Source: Pseudazoarcus pumilus_A (GTDB taxonomy: Bacteria > Pseudomonadota > Gammaproteobacteria > Burkholderiales > Rhodocyclaceae). From it: DNA of 20,191 nucleotides. Shown piece by piece: positions 7,580 to 15,278 of the stretch; position 1 is the stretch's first letter, and each line of letters begins with the position of its first letter. The notes below the pieces were generated by a model. It saw only the letters and a program-made list of their open reading frames with translations. It was not told the DNA's origin and made no database searches. The stretch spans positions 1 to 20,191 of the forward strand of contig JAJLLM010000088.1 in NCBI GenBank assembly GCA_033837965.1, read 5' to 3'. The position numbers were made by a program, and so were the translations under genes.

Positions 7580-7828
7580 CGCCGTGTTGGTGAGGCGGAC
7601 GAACTTTTCCATCAGCTGTTCCTGGGTCTCGACCACGTCCGGGTTGAGCGGAATGCAGTCGACCGGGCAGACCTGCTGACACTGCGGTTCGTCGAAGTGG
7701 CCGACACACTCGGTGCACTTGTTCGGGTCGATCTCGTAGATCTCGTCACCCTGGTAGATCGCCCCGTTGGGGCACTCCGGCTCGCACACATCACAGTTGA
7801 TGCACTCGTCGGTAATCATCAGCGCCAT
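7574..7828 (-). CDS. Two-[4Fe-4S] ferredoxin, YfhL type
   Basis: The 84-residue protein begins MALMITDECINCDVCEPECP. It has the first cluster motif CINCDVCEPECPN (Cys9, Cys12, Cys15, Cys19) and a second cluster region CTECVGHFDEPQCQQVCPVDC, with the longer spacing characteristic of the YfhL/Alv ferredoxin group. These are low-potential cytosolic electron carriers whose partners are mostly unknown. I chose the ATG at 7828 because an AGGAAAGGA ribosome binding site lies upstream and because this start gives the family's exact N-terminus. It is the last gene of a minus-strand run after coaD, with an intergenic gap of 17 bases. Confidence 0.95.
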   Translation of the reverse strand: MALMITDECINCDVCEPECPNGAIYQGDEIYEIDPNKCTECVGHFDEPQCQQVCPVDCIPLNPDVVETQEQLMEKFVRLTNTAA

Positions 7829-7845
7829 GCTGGAATCCTTTCCTG

Positions 7846-8337
7846 TTACCTGTCCGGCTGAAACTTGTGCTGCAGGCGCCGGGTGACCTGCGGCTGAACG
7901 AATTTTCCGATGTCGCCGCCGAGGCGGGCAATCTCGCGCACCATGGTGGCCGAGATGAACATGTACTCGTCGCCCGGCGTGAGGAATACGGTTTCGACTT
8001 CCGGGAACAGCTTGCGGTTCATGCCCGCCATCTGGAACTCGTACTCGAAGTCCGATACCGCGCGCAGGCCACGCAGGATCACGCGCGCGTCGTTGGCCTT
8101 GAGGAAGTCCATCAACAGGCCGTCGAAGCCCTGCACCTCGACGTTGGCGAACGGTGCGCACACCTCGCGCGCGATTTCGATGCGCTCGTCCAGCTCGAAC
8201 AGCGGCGTCTTGCCGCGCGAGCGTGCAATCCCGACGATGAGGCGATCGAACAGCCGTGAACCACGCCGCACGAGGTCTTCGTGGCCGCGCGTGAACGGGT
8301 CGAAAGTGCCGGGGTAAACCGCGATGGTTTCCCTCAT
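7846..8337 (-). CDS. coaD: Phosphopantetheine adenylyltransferase
   Basis: The 163-residue cytosolic enzyme transfers AMP from ATP to 4'-phosphopantetheine, the penultimate step of coenzyme A synthesis. The nucleotidyltransferase motif is YPGTFDPFTRGH at residues 8-19, with the T-x-G-H signature at 16-19. The KTPLF segment, the ILRGLRAVSDFEYEFQMAGMNR stretch and the C-terminal ISATMVREIARLGGD loop complete the family pattern. Where many homologues have ISSS/ISSR before VREIA, this one has ISAT, a mild variation. Length is normal. Its ATG overlaps the rsmD stop by 4 bases (ATGA), so the two are translationally coupled. Confidence 0.97.
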   Translation of the reverse strand: MRETIAVYPGTFDPFTRGHEDLVRRGSRLFDRLIVGIARSRGKTPLFELDERIEIAREVCAPFANVEVQGFDGLLMDFLKANDARVILRGLRAVSDFEYEFQMAGMNRKLFPEVETVFLTPGDEYMFISATMVREIARLGGDIGKFVQPQVTRRLQHKFQPDR

Positions 8338-8873
8338 TCGCTGCTTCCTCGCATCAGGTGGAAATGAACCTGGCCGGCGCGACCCTCGCGGATCGTCGTC
8401 CAGCGGCCAAGCTGCGTGAGTGGCTGCTCGCTCTCGGCATACAGCCAGCCGTCCGGCGTCAGCAGTCGCTCCAGGGCGGGTTCGATCTTCTCCAGCAGGC
8501 CCTGGTGATAGGGCGGGTCGAGAAACACCAGATCGAACGTGCGCGACGTCGAGCGGGCGAATTCTACCGCATCGGCCCGCAGCACCTCCACCTGCGTGGC
8601 ATGCAGCGACTGCGCCGTGGCGCGCAAGGCTGCGGCGGCACGGGCGTCACGCTCGACCAGCACCACCTCGGCAGCGCCGCGCGAGGCGGCCTCGAAACCC
8701 AGTACGCCGGTGCCGGCAAAGAGGTCGAGGCAGCGCATGCCGTCGAGGTCCTGCCCCAGCCAGTTGAACAGCGTCTCGCGCACGCGGTCGGGCGTGGGGC
8801 GCAGGCCCGGCAGCTTCGGCACCTCGATCAAACGCGAGCGCCACTGCCCGCTGACGATGCGTACCCGGCTCAC
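8334..8873 (-). CDS. rsmD: 16S rRNA (guanine966-N2)-methyltransferase RsmD
   Basis: This 179-residue SAM-dependent methyltransferase modifies G966 of 16S rRNA during 30S assembly. It has the N-terminal RIVSGQWRSRLIEVP, RPTPDRVRETLFNWL, the SAM-binding motif LDLFAGTGVLGFEA at residues 49-62 and the catalytic DPPY at 119-122. Length and motif order are normal. It overlaps both neighbours by 4 bases (the second M16 gene upstream and coaD downstream). The arrangement next to ftsY, divergent, is widespread in proteobacteria. Confidence 0.96.
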   Translation of the reverse strand: MSRVRIVSGQWRSRLIEVPKLPGLRPTPDRVRETLFNWLGQDLDGMRCLDLFAGTGVLGFEAASRGAAEVVLVERDARAAAALRATAQSLHATQVEVLRADAVEFARSTSRTFDLVFLDPPYHQGLLEKIEPALERLLTPDGWLYAESEQPLTQLGRWTTIREGRAGQVHFHLMRGSSE

Positions 8874-10204
8874 GGTTGCGCGCGGTCGCCGTCACCGCCG
8901 GCCACCACCACCGACAGCCGCTCCGGCTGGACGCGTCGCGCAAAGGCATCGCGGATGCCCTGCACGGTGACTTCGGAAACCTGCTGCGGATAGGTGTCGA
9001 GCCAGTCCAGCGGCAGGCCGTAGAAGCCGACCACGGCCACCCAGTCGAGGATCTTGCCGTTGGAATCCAGGCGCAGCCCGAAACCATTCACCAGGTTGGC
9101 CTGTGCGGCGCGCAGTTCTTCCTCGGTCGGGCCCCTGGTGATGAAGTCGGTGAGCACTTCACGGACCACTTTCAGCGCGTCGTCGGCCTGGGTGCCACGG
9201 GTCTGCAGACCGATCTGGAAGGGGCCGGCCACCGCTTGCGGTGCGAAGTAGCTGTACACGCTGTAGGCGAAGCCGTGCGCGTCGCGCACCTCGCGGCTCA
9301 GGCGCGACACCAGTCCGCTGCCGCCGAGGATGTGGTTGCCCACCAGCAGCGTGAAGTAGTCCGGGTCGTCACGACTCATGCCAGGCATGCCGGCCAGGAT
9401 GTGAGCCTGCGAGGACGGGTGCGCAATGCGCTCGGTGGCTGCAGGCGGAGTCGTCGGCGCCGGTGGAGGGGGGAGTGCGGCGCCGGCCGGCAGGTCGCGC
9501 GTCAGCGTCACCGCGATTCGCTCCGCGTCGGCCCGGCTGGCATCGCCGACGATGGTGATGGTGGCATTGCGGGCGGTGTAGTGCGCGCGGTGAAAGTCCA
9601 GCAGGGCATCACGGTTGATCGCTTCGATGGATTCGAAGCTGACCTGCGCGCCGTAGGGGTGGTCGCCGAAGACCAGGCGTGCGAAGGCTCTGTCGGCCAG
9701 CGTGGCGGGGCGGGTCAGAGCTTCGCGCAGGCCGGCGGAGGCGCGCGCCTTCTCGCGTGTCAGCACGGCCTCGGGGTAGGTCGGTCGCGCCAGCAGGCGG
9801 GCGGCCAGCGTAATGGCGGCATCGCGTTCCGCTGCGCTCGACAGGGTGCGCACGGTGAAGCCGGCGCGGTCGTCGTCGGCGCCGCCGCCGAACTGGGCGC
9901 CGGTGTCGGCGCGCGCCTCGGCAATGGCTTGTTCGTCCATGCCCTCGGTGCCGGTGTCGAGCAGGCTGCGCGCCATCGAGGCAAGGCCGGACATTCCCTG
10001 TGGATCGCGCGACGAGCCGGCGGCGAAGTCCACGCGGACATCAAGCATCGGCAGGGTGCCGCCCGGCACGAAGTACACGCGGGCGCCGGTTTCCGCAATC
10101 CAGTGCTGGATGGCCGGGCCAGCCAGCGCGGCGTGGGCCGAAAGGGTGAGGGCGAGTGCGGTCACGAGCCGCCCCGCGGCGGCAGGCAGGCGGAAATGCA
10201 TCAT
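8870..10204 (-). CDS. M16-family peptidase-like protein lacking the zinc motif
   Basis: The 444-residue protein has an N-terminal signal peptide (LVTALALTLSAHAALA) and two M16 (pitrilysin) lobes, including MSGLASMARSLLDTGT and the C-terminal-lobe stretch LLVGNHILGGSGLVSRLSRE followed by VRDAHGFAYSVYS. At the position of the catalytic HxxEH it reads SMARS (residues 76-80), so zinc binding and proteolysis are not expected. In this family such proteins pair with a catalytic partner, here the gene immediately upstream, which overlaps it by 4 bases at an ATGATG sequence. The start could be either of the two adjacent ATGs (10204 or 10201). The likely location is the periplasm. Confidence 0.92.
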   Translation of the reverse strand: MMHFRLPAAAGRLVTALALTLSAHAALAGPAIQHWIAETGARVYFVPGGTLPMLDVRVDFAAGSSRDPQGMSGLASMARSLLDTGTEGMDEQAIAEARADTGAQFGGGADDDRAGFTVRTLSSAAERDAAITLAARLLARPTYPEAVLTREKARASAGLREALTRPATLADRAFARLVFGDHPYGAQVSFESIEAINRDALLDFHRAHYTARNATITIVGDASRADAERIAVTLTRDLPAGAALPPPPAPTTPPAATERIAHPSSQAHILAGMPGMSRDDPDYFTLLVGNHILGGSGLVSRLSREVRDAHGFAYSVYSYFAPQAVAGPFQIGLQTRGTQADDALKVVREVLTDFITRGPTEEELRAAQANLVNGFGLRLDSNGKILDWVAVVGFYGLPLDWLDTYPQQVSEVTVQGIRDAFARRVQPERLSVVVAGGDGDRAQP

Positions 10205-11595
10205 TGCTTGCTCCCGAGCTGGGGACGGGTGGCGCCGAACGGGCCGGCTTTCGGGTTGGCAGCGGTGTCGAGCGGCTGCGGGTCGAGGATGGCGCGGGTC
10301 AGCGTGGCGTCGCCGAAGTAGCGGCGTGCCACGTCCTGCACCTCTGCGGCGGTGACGGCGCGGATGCCGTCGAGCAGGGTCTGCTCGTCGCGCCAGGAGA
10401 TGCCCGCGGCCTCCAGGAAACCGATTTCCATGGCCTGACCCATCAGCGAGTCACGCTTGTACACCTCGGCGGCCAGGGTTTGCGTGAGCACGCGCTGCAA
10501 CTCGGCCGGTTCGATGCCGTCGCGCGCGATGCGGGCGATCTCCTCGCGCAGCGCGGTCTCCAGTTCGGCCACACTCTTGCCGGCCACCGGCGTGCCGCCC
10601 AGCGTAAACAGCGAGGGGCCGCGGGCGATGCCGCCGTAGCTGGCATCCACCGATACCGCGATCTGCTCCTCGCGTACCAGCCTGCGCGGCAGGCGTGCGC
10701 CGTCGTAGCCATCCAGCACCGAGGCCAGCACCTGCAGTGCATACACGTCGCGGTCGGCCTTGAGGTCGCGCAGCGTCGGGGTGTGCCAGGCCAGTGTGAG
10801 GTAGGGGAGTTCGGCCGGCGCCTCGACGATCACCTGGCGCGTGCCGCGCTGCGGCGGCTCGCTGGAGATGCGGCGCTCGGGCAAGGGTTTGGCGGCAATC
10901 GCGCCGTAATGCTTCTCGGCCAGCGCAAAGACTTTGCGGTGGTCGACGTCGCCGACCACCACCACCCGCGCGTTGTTGGGTGCATACCAGGTGTCGTGCC
11001 AGCGTCGCGCGTCTTCGACGGTATAGCGCTGGATGTCGCCCATCCAGCCGATGATGGGACGGCGGTAGGGGTGCGCGGTGTAGGCCGCGGCCATCAGTTG
11101 CTCCCACAGCAGCGAGCGTGGGTTGTCGTCGGTGCGCATGCGGCGCTCTTCGCTGACGACCTGCTGCTCGGGCAGGAACTCCTTTTCGCTGATGACCAGA
11201 TTGGCCAGCCGGTCAGCCTCCATCCACATCATCTCGTCGAGGCGGTCCGGCGGAATCTGCTGGAAGTAGGCGGTGTAGTCACGCCCGGTGAAGGCGTTGT
11301 CACGGCCACCGGCGGCCGCCACGCGGCGGTTGAATTCGCCGGGTGCGAGCTTTTCCGTGCCCTTGAACATCATGTGTTCGAGCATGTGGGCGATGCCCGA
11401 CACGCCGTCCGGTTCGTCCATGGAGCCGATGCCGTACCACACCATGTGCACCACCGAGGGCGCACGGCGATCCTCCTTGACAATGACATGCATGCCGTTG
11501 GCGAGCGTGGTTTCAAAGGGGTTGGCCAGTGCGGGCGGCGCGGCGGCCAGGGCAGCCAGCGCGAGGGCGGCTGCAGGCAGTGCGTGACGGAGCAT
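10201..11595 (-). CDS. M16-family zinc metallopeptidase, catalytic subunit
   Basis: The 464-residue protein starts with an export signal (MLRHALPAAALALAALAAAP, cleaved near ALAN). The first lobe contains HMLEH at residues 70-74, the inverted zinc motif HxxEH, and the distal zinc-ligand Glu150 in VVSEERRMRTDDNPR, 76 residues after the second His, as the family requires. The second lobe follows with LPYLTLAWHTP and LPRRLVREEQIAVSVDASYG. It should act as a periplasmic peptidase together with the inactive paralogue encoded next. I chose the ATG at 11595 because AGGA lies 7 bases upstream and it gives a clean signal peptide; an ATG at 11610 is in the same frame. Confidence 0.94.
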   Translation of the reverse strand: MLRHALPAAALALAALAAAPPALANPFETTLANGMHVIVKEDRRAPSVVHMVWYGIGSMDEPDGVSGIAHMLEHMMFKGTEKLAPGEFNRRVAAAGGRDNAFTGRDYTAYFQQIPPDRLDEMMWMEADRLANLVISEKEFLPEQQVVSEERRMRTDDNPRSLLWEQLMAAAYTAHPYRRPIIGWMGDIQRYTVEDARRWHDTWYAPNNARVVVVGDVDHRKVFALAEKHYGAIAAKPLPERRISSEPPQRGTRQVIVEAPAELPYLTLAWHTPTLRDLKADRDVYALQVLASVLDGYDGARLPRRLVREEQIAVSVDASYGGIARGPSLFTLGGTPVAGKSVAELETALREEIARIARDGIEPAELQRVLTQTLAAEVYKRDSLMGQAMEIGFLEAAGISWRDEQTLLDGIRAVTAAEVQDVARRYFGDATLTRAILDPQPLDTAANPKAGPFGATRPQLGSKQ

Positions 11596-11738
11596 TCGGG
11601 GTTCCTGCATCTGTTAGAATCCGGGGCAGTTTTCGGGTCTGCCAAGGCAGGCGCGAAACCGGCGCGGCGCTGCATCTTAGCGCCATCGTGGTCGGCATGC
11701 CTGCCCGCCAGCAAACGTCCCTAGAGACTCGACGCCCG

Positions 11739-12767
11739 ATGTTTGGTTTCCTGAAGAAGTCATCCCGTCCCGAATCCGAAGCGCCCGTTGCCGAAGAGCC
11801 GGAGTCCCTGCCGCCTCCCGCACAGCCGCCGGTCGAAGCCGCTCCGGCCGCGGCCAGGCTGTCCTGGTCCGAGCGCCTGAAGGCCGGTCTGTCGCGCACG
11901 CGCGGCAACCTTGCCGGCTTGTTCGGCCTGCGCAAGATCGACGAGGAACTGCTCGAAGACCTCGAATCCACGCTGCTGATGGCCGACTGCGGGGTGGATG
12001 CCACGCAGTACCTGATTGACGAGCTGCGTCGGCGCTGGAAGCGCGACCAGCTCGAAACCGCCGAGCAATTGCAGGGCGCACTGGCCGATCTGCTGCGCGA
12101 ATTGCTGCTGCCGCTCGAAGCACCGCTCGACATTTCCGGGCATGCGCCCTTCGTGATCATGATTGCGGGCGTCAACGGCGCCGGCAAAACCACCTCCATC
12201 GGCAAGCTCGCCAAGCATTTCCAGGCGCAGGGCAAGAGCGTGCTGCTGGCGGCCGGGGATACCTTCCGCGCGGCCGCGCGCGAGCAGCTCGAAACCTGGG
12301 GCGAGCGCAACGGCGTGACCGTCATCGCGCAGGACCAAGGCGATTCCGCCGCCGTCATTTTCGACGCCGTGAATGCCGCCAGGGCGCGCGGCATCGACGT
12401 GGTGCTGGCGGACACCGCCGGCCGTCTGCCGACGCAGCTGCACCTGATGGAAGAGATCGCCAAGGTGCGCCGCGTCATCGCCAAGGCCCTGCCGGAGGCG
12501 CCGCACGAAGTGCTGCTGGTTCTCGACGGCAATATCGGCCAGAACGCGCTGGCGCAGGTCAAGGCCTTCGACGCCGCCATCGGCGTGACCGGCCTGGTGC
12601 TGACCAAGCTCGACGGCACCGCCAAGGGCGGCATCGTCGCGGCGATTGCGCGTCAGCACCCCAAGCCGCTGCGCTTCATCGGCGTCGGCGAGGGTATCGA
12701 CGACCTGCAGCCCTTCCGCGTCAAGGAGTTCGTCGACGCACTGTTCGCACGCGGCGCCAGCGCATGA
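11739..12767 (+). CDS. ftsY: Signal recognition particle receptor FtsY
   Basis: The 342-residue SRP-GTPase docks SRP-ribosome complexes at the membrane. It begins MFGFLKKSS, a classic FtsY start, followed by a short Pro/Ala/Glu-rich A domain (residues 10-40) that is much shorter than the acidic domain of E. coli FtsY. The N domain follows, then the G domain with GVNGAGKTT at 144-152, DTFRAAA at 174-180, DTAGR, and TKLDGTAKGG near the C-terminus. An in-frame ATG exists at 11697 but the MFGF start is the conventional one; its ribosome binding site is weak. A TAGAAT at 11615-11620 is a possible -10 element without a good -35. It overlaps ftsE by 4 bases. Confidence 0.97.
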   Translation: MFGFLKKSSRPESEAPVAEEPESLPPPAQPPVEAAPAAARLSWSERLKAGLSRTRGNLAGLFGLRKIDEELLEDLESTLLMADCGVDATQYLIDELRRRWKRDQLETAEQLQGALADLLRELLLPLEAPLDISGHAPFVIMIAGVNGAGKTTSIGKLAKHFQAQGKSVLLAAGDTFRAAAREQLETWGERNGVTVIAQDQGDSAAVIFDAVNAARARGIDVVLADTAGRLPTQLHLMEEIAKVRRVIAKALPEAPHEVLLVLDGNIGQNALAQVKAFDAAIGVTGLVLTKLDGTAKGGIVAAIARQHPKPLRFIGVGEGIDDLQPFRVKEFVDALFARGASA

Positions 12768-13429
12768 TCGTCTTCGATCAGGTCGTCAAACGCTATCCGG
12801 GCGACTACGTCGGCCTCGGCGGCGTCAGCTTCACCATCCGCCATGGCGAACTGGTCGTGCTGTCGGGCCACTCCGGCGCCGGCAAGAGCACGCTGCTGAA
12901 GATGATTCCGGCCATCGAGCGTCCCACCTCCGGCGTGGTCAGCATCAACGGGCAGGATGTCTCCCGCCTGCGCGCCTCGGCCATTCCCTACCTGCGCCGC
13001 AACCTCGGTCTGGTGCTGCAGGAGAGCCGCCTGCTGTATGACCGCAATGTGTTCGACAACGTCATGCTGCCGCTGGTCATCACCGGCCATCCGCCGCGTG
13101 ATGCGGCGCGGCGCGTGGCGGCCGCGCTGGAGCGGGTGGGCCTGGGCGGGCGCGAGCGCGAGATGCCGGCGGGTCTGTCGGGCGGCGAACAGCAGCGCGT
13201 GGCGATTGCGCGCGCCATCGTCAACCGGCCGTCCATCCTGATCGCTGACGAACCGACCGCGCATCTGGACGCGGCCTATGCGCGCGAGATCGCGGCCTTG
13301 TTCAAGTCTTTCAACGAGGCCGGCGTGACGATGCTGATCTCCACCCACGACGAGCGCCTGTTCATGGAATGGCGCCCGCGCCGGCTGGTGCTGGGCAAGG
13401 GCATGCTGATTCGGGATCTGGCAGCATGA
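12764..13429 (+). CDS. ftsE: Cell division ATP-binding protein FtsE
   Basis: This 221-residue ABC ATPase forms the FtsEX complex, which regulates peptidoglycan hydrolases at the division septum. Visible elements are Walker A GHSGAGKST at residues 35-43, a Q-loop around VLQESRLL, the signature LSGGEQQR at 138-145, Walker B ILIADE at 158-163 and the H-loop His195 in STHDE. The D-loop region reads PTAHLD where many FtsE have PTGNLD. The ATG overlaps the ftsY stop (ATGA) and its own stop overlaps the ftsX ATG in the same way, so the three proteins are translationally coupled. Confidence 0.97.
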   Translation: MIVFDQVVKRYPGDYVGLGGVSFTIRHGELVVLSGHSGAGKSTLLKMIPAIERPTSGVVSINGQDVSRLRASAIPYLRRNLGLVLQESRLLYDRNVFDNVMLPLVITGHPPRDAARRVAAALERVGLGGREREMPAGLSGGEQQRVAIARAIVNRPSILIADEPTAHLDAAYAREIAALFKSFNEAGVTMLISTHDERLFMEWRPRRLVLGKGMLIRDLAA

Positions 13430-14328
13430 AGAACTGGCTTTACCTTCATTCCCACGCCATCGGCATCGCCGTGCGCCGGCTGTTGCGCCAGCCGGTCGGC
13501 ACGCTGCTCTCGGCGCTGGTGGTGGGCATCGCGCTGTCGCTGCCGGCGGCCGGCTATCTGCTGCTCGACAACGTTGCTTCGCTGGCGCGCGGCGTCTCTG
13601 GCTCGCCGGAACTGAGCATCTTCCTGTCCAACGAGGCCTCGCGCGCAGACATTGCCGCGATGGACAAGCGGCTAGGCACGGACGGTGATGTGGCGAGCTA
13701 CGTCTTCGTGTCGCGCGACGAGGCCATGCGGCAGCTTGAGCGCAGCGGTCTGGGCGACGTGCTCGGCGGGCTCGCCGCCAACCCGCTGCCGGATGCCTTC
13801 GTGGTCACGCCTGCCGCCGCAGACCCCGCGCTGTATCAGAGCTTGCTGGCGCGCTTCGGCGAATGGGACAAGGTCGAGCATGTGCAACTCGACTCGGCCT
13901 GGGTCGAGCGCCTGCATGCACTGCTGGAACTGGGCAAATCCTCGGTGCTGCTGCTGGCTTTGCTGCTCGGTATCGCGATGGTGATCGTCACCTTCAACAC
14001 CATCCGTCTGCAGATCCTCACCCAGCGTCACGAGATCGACGTGAGCCGCCTGCTCGGTGCCACCGACCCCTTCATCCGCCGCCCGTTCTACTGGTTCGGC
14101 AGCCTGCAGGGGCTGTTGGGCGGTGTGGTGGCGCTGGCCACCGTGTGGCTGGCGGTATACGCGCTGGCGAAGCCGGTGGAAGGCCTGGCCGCCACCTATG
14201 GCGCGGTGTTCAGCCTGTCCGGTCCGGGCGCGCAGGAAAGCGTTGCACTGCTGGCCTTCGCCGCCCTGCTCGGCTGGTGCGGCAGCGAACTGTCGGTACG
14301 CCGCCACCTGCGCGAAAAGCTCAGCTGA
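13426..14328 (+). CDS. ftsX: Cell division membrane protein FtsX
   Basis: The 300-residue permease-like partner of FtsE shows the expected topology. A cytoplasmic N-terminus (LHSHAIGIAVRRLLRQPVGT) is followed by a first membrane helix around residues 24-45 and a periplasmic domain of about 120 residues (SIFLSNEAS, FVSRDEAMRQL, NPLPDAFVV). Three more helices follow, with the conserved cytoplasmic loop IRLQILTQRHEIDVSRLLGATDPF between the second and third (given here as two parts: IRLQILTQRHEI and DVSRLLGATDPF). It relays ATP hydrolysis by FtsE to cell-wall amidases through periplasmic activators. The gene ends exactly where the convergent channel gene ends, with no base between. The E. coli neighbour rpoH is not found downstream here. 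Confidence 0.96.
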   Translation: MKNWLYLHSHAIGIAVRRLLRQPVGTLLSALVVGIALSLPAAGYLLLDNVASLARGVSGSPELSIFLSNEASRADIAAMDKRLGTDGDVASYVFVSRDEAMRQLERSGLGDVLGGLAANPLPDAFVVTPAAADPALYQSLLARFGEWDKVEHVQLDSAWVERLHALLELGKSSVLLLALLLGIAMVIVTFNTIRLQILTQRHEIDVSRLLGATDPFIRRPFYWFGSLQGLLGGVVALATVWLAVYALAKPVEGLAATYGAVFSLSGPGAQESVALLAFAALLGWCGSELSVRRHLREKLS

Positions 14329-15117
14329 TCAGCCGCGGTGCTCCTGACGGAGCGCCGCGACCTCGGCGCGCAGGGCGCGCATCTGTTCCATCATCTCGTC
14401 GTGGTCAGCCTTCACCAGCGCGCGGGTCTGCTCGCCCTCGGCGTGGTCGGTGGTGTTCATGGCATCGACCACGATGGCGATGAACAGGTTGAGCACCGCG
14501 AAGGTAGTGAGCAGGATGAAGATGACGAAGAAGATCCACGCCAGCGGATAGACCTCCATCACCGGCCGCACGATGCCCATCGACCACGATTCGAGTGTCA
14601 TCACCTGGAACAGGGTGTAGAACGACGCCCCGATACTGCCGAACCACTCCGGAAAGTCGGCCGCGAACAGCTTGGTCGCCATCACCGCGCCGACGTAGAA
14701 CACCAGCAGCAGCAGCGTCAGCACCGAGGTCATGCCGGGAATCGCCCGCAGCAGCGCATTGACCACCTTGCGCATCGACGGGACAACCGACACCAGCCGC
14801 AGCGCACGCAGGATGCGTAGCGCGCGCAGCACCGACACGCCTTCGCCGGTGGGCAGCAGGGTCACGGCGACGACGAGGAAGTCGAATACGTTCCAGCCGC
14901 TGCGGAAGAAGTTGTGGCGGTACACCAGCAGCTTCAGGACCAGTTCGACCACGAACACCGCCAGCGCCGCGCGGTCGAGCAGCACCAGCAGCCCACCGGC
15001 CGATGCCATGACCGAGGCGGAAGTCTCCAGCCCGAGCGTGATCGCGTTGAGCACGATTACGGCGATCACGAAATTCTGGAAGCGGTTTGATTCGACAATG
15101 CGTTTGAGGGCGTCCAT
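14329..15117 (-). CDS. Voltage-gated sodium channel of the BacNav type
   Basis: The 262-residue protein has six predicted membrane helices: S1 about residues 14-32, S2 43-66 with Glu58, S3 75-90 with Asp79, S4 94-112, S5 127-150 and S6 191-220. S4 carries four arginines every third residue (Arg98, 101, 104, 107) in LRALRILRALRL, a voltage sensor. The pore loop ends in TLESWSM (174-180), the selectivity-filter sequence of bacterial sodium channels such as NavAb, and S6 has the conserved Asn210. A C-terminal coiled coil (MMEQMRALRAEVAALRQ) should hold the tetramer. The family conducts sodium across the inner membrane; physiological roles include motility and pH responses in a few species. It appears monocistronic. 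Confidence 0.93.
   Translation of the reverse strand: MDALKRIVESNRFQNFVIAVIVLNAITLGLETSASVMASAGGLLVLLDRAALAVFVVELVLKLLVYRHNFFRSGWNVFDFLVVAVTLLPTGEGVSVLRALRILRALRLVSVVPSMRKVVNALLRAIPGMTSVLTLLLLVFYVGAVMATKLFAADFPEWFGSIGASFYTLFQVMTLESWSMGIVRPVMEVYPLAWIFFVIFILLTTFAVLNLFIAIVVDAMNTTDHAEGEQTRALVKADHDEMMEQMRALRAEVAALRQEHRG
14334..14359. terminator. Strong stem-loop just beyond the ftsX stop
   Basis: An 11-bp stem with one G-U pair (CGCGGTGCTCC with GGAGCGCCGCG) and a TGAC loop starts 6 bases after the ftsX stop codon. It lies inside the last codons of the convergent channel gene. The adjacent GCTGATCAGC palindrome at 14324-14333 contains both stop codons. No U-run follows in the ftsX direction. It may define or protect the ftsYEX mRNA end. 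Confidence 0.4.
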
Positions 15118-15147
15118 TGCGGTTCGGATGAGTGAAAACGGGGTGCG

Positions 15148-15153
15148 ATTCTA
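15148..15153 (-). promoter_or_regulatory. Possible -10 element for the channel gene
   Basis: TAGAAT on the minus strand matches the -10 consensus at 5 of 6 bases and would start transcription about 24 bases before the channel ATG at 15117. No good -35 hexamer lies at 16-18 bases; TTGCAA is present at 20 bases. The call is therefore tentative. Confidence 0.3.
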
Positions 15154-15171
15154 TGTCAGGGCAGCGGGCAG

Positions 15172-15191
15172 GATTGCAAGCGTTGGCAATC
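15172..15191. repeat. Dyad GATTGC-N8-GCAATC upstream of the channel gene
   Basis: A perfect 6-bp inverted repeat with an 8-base centre lies 19 bases upstream of the possible -10 of the channel gene and 23 bases upstream of the -35 of the toxin-antitoxin operon. Its size and symmetry suit a dimeric regulator binding site. No regulator is encoded beside it apart from the TacA-type antitoxin, so its partner is unknown. Confidence 0.3.
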
Positions 15192-15214
15192 AGTTGTCCG
15201 GTAACGGGGGTGTA

Positions 15215-15256
15215 TTGACATCAGCTATACGCTGGAGCATGCTGCCATGTATAGCT
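15215..15256 (+). promoter_or_regulatory. Promoter and operator-like dyad of the toxin-antitoxin operon
   Basis: A perfect -35 hexamer TTGACA (15215-15220) is followed after 17 bases by CATGCT (3 of 6 to the -10 consensus). Flanking the -10 are AGCTATAC (15223-15230) and GTATAGCT (15249-15256), a perfect 8-bp inverted repeat with 18 bases between the arms. Ribbon-helix-helix antitoxins autoregulate by binding such dyads over their own promoters, so this is probably the operator of the antitoxin encoded 22 bases downstream. Confidence 0.55.
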
Positions 15257-15278
15257 AATAGATGTACATGAGGTTCCA

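Noticed and set aside
8876..11724. Two long plus-strand frames opposite the M16 genes
   Set aside because: Both are antisense shadows of genes with complete M16 signatures and signal peptides.
14329..15117. Potassium channel identity for the six-helix protein
   Set aside because: The pore loop has TLESWSM and no TVGYG-type potassium filter.
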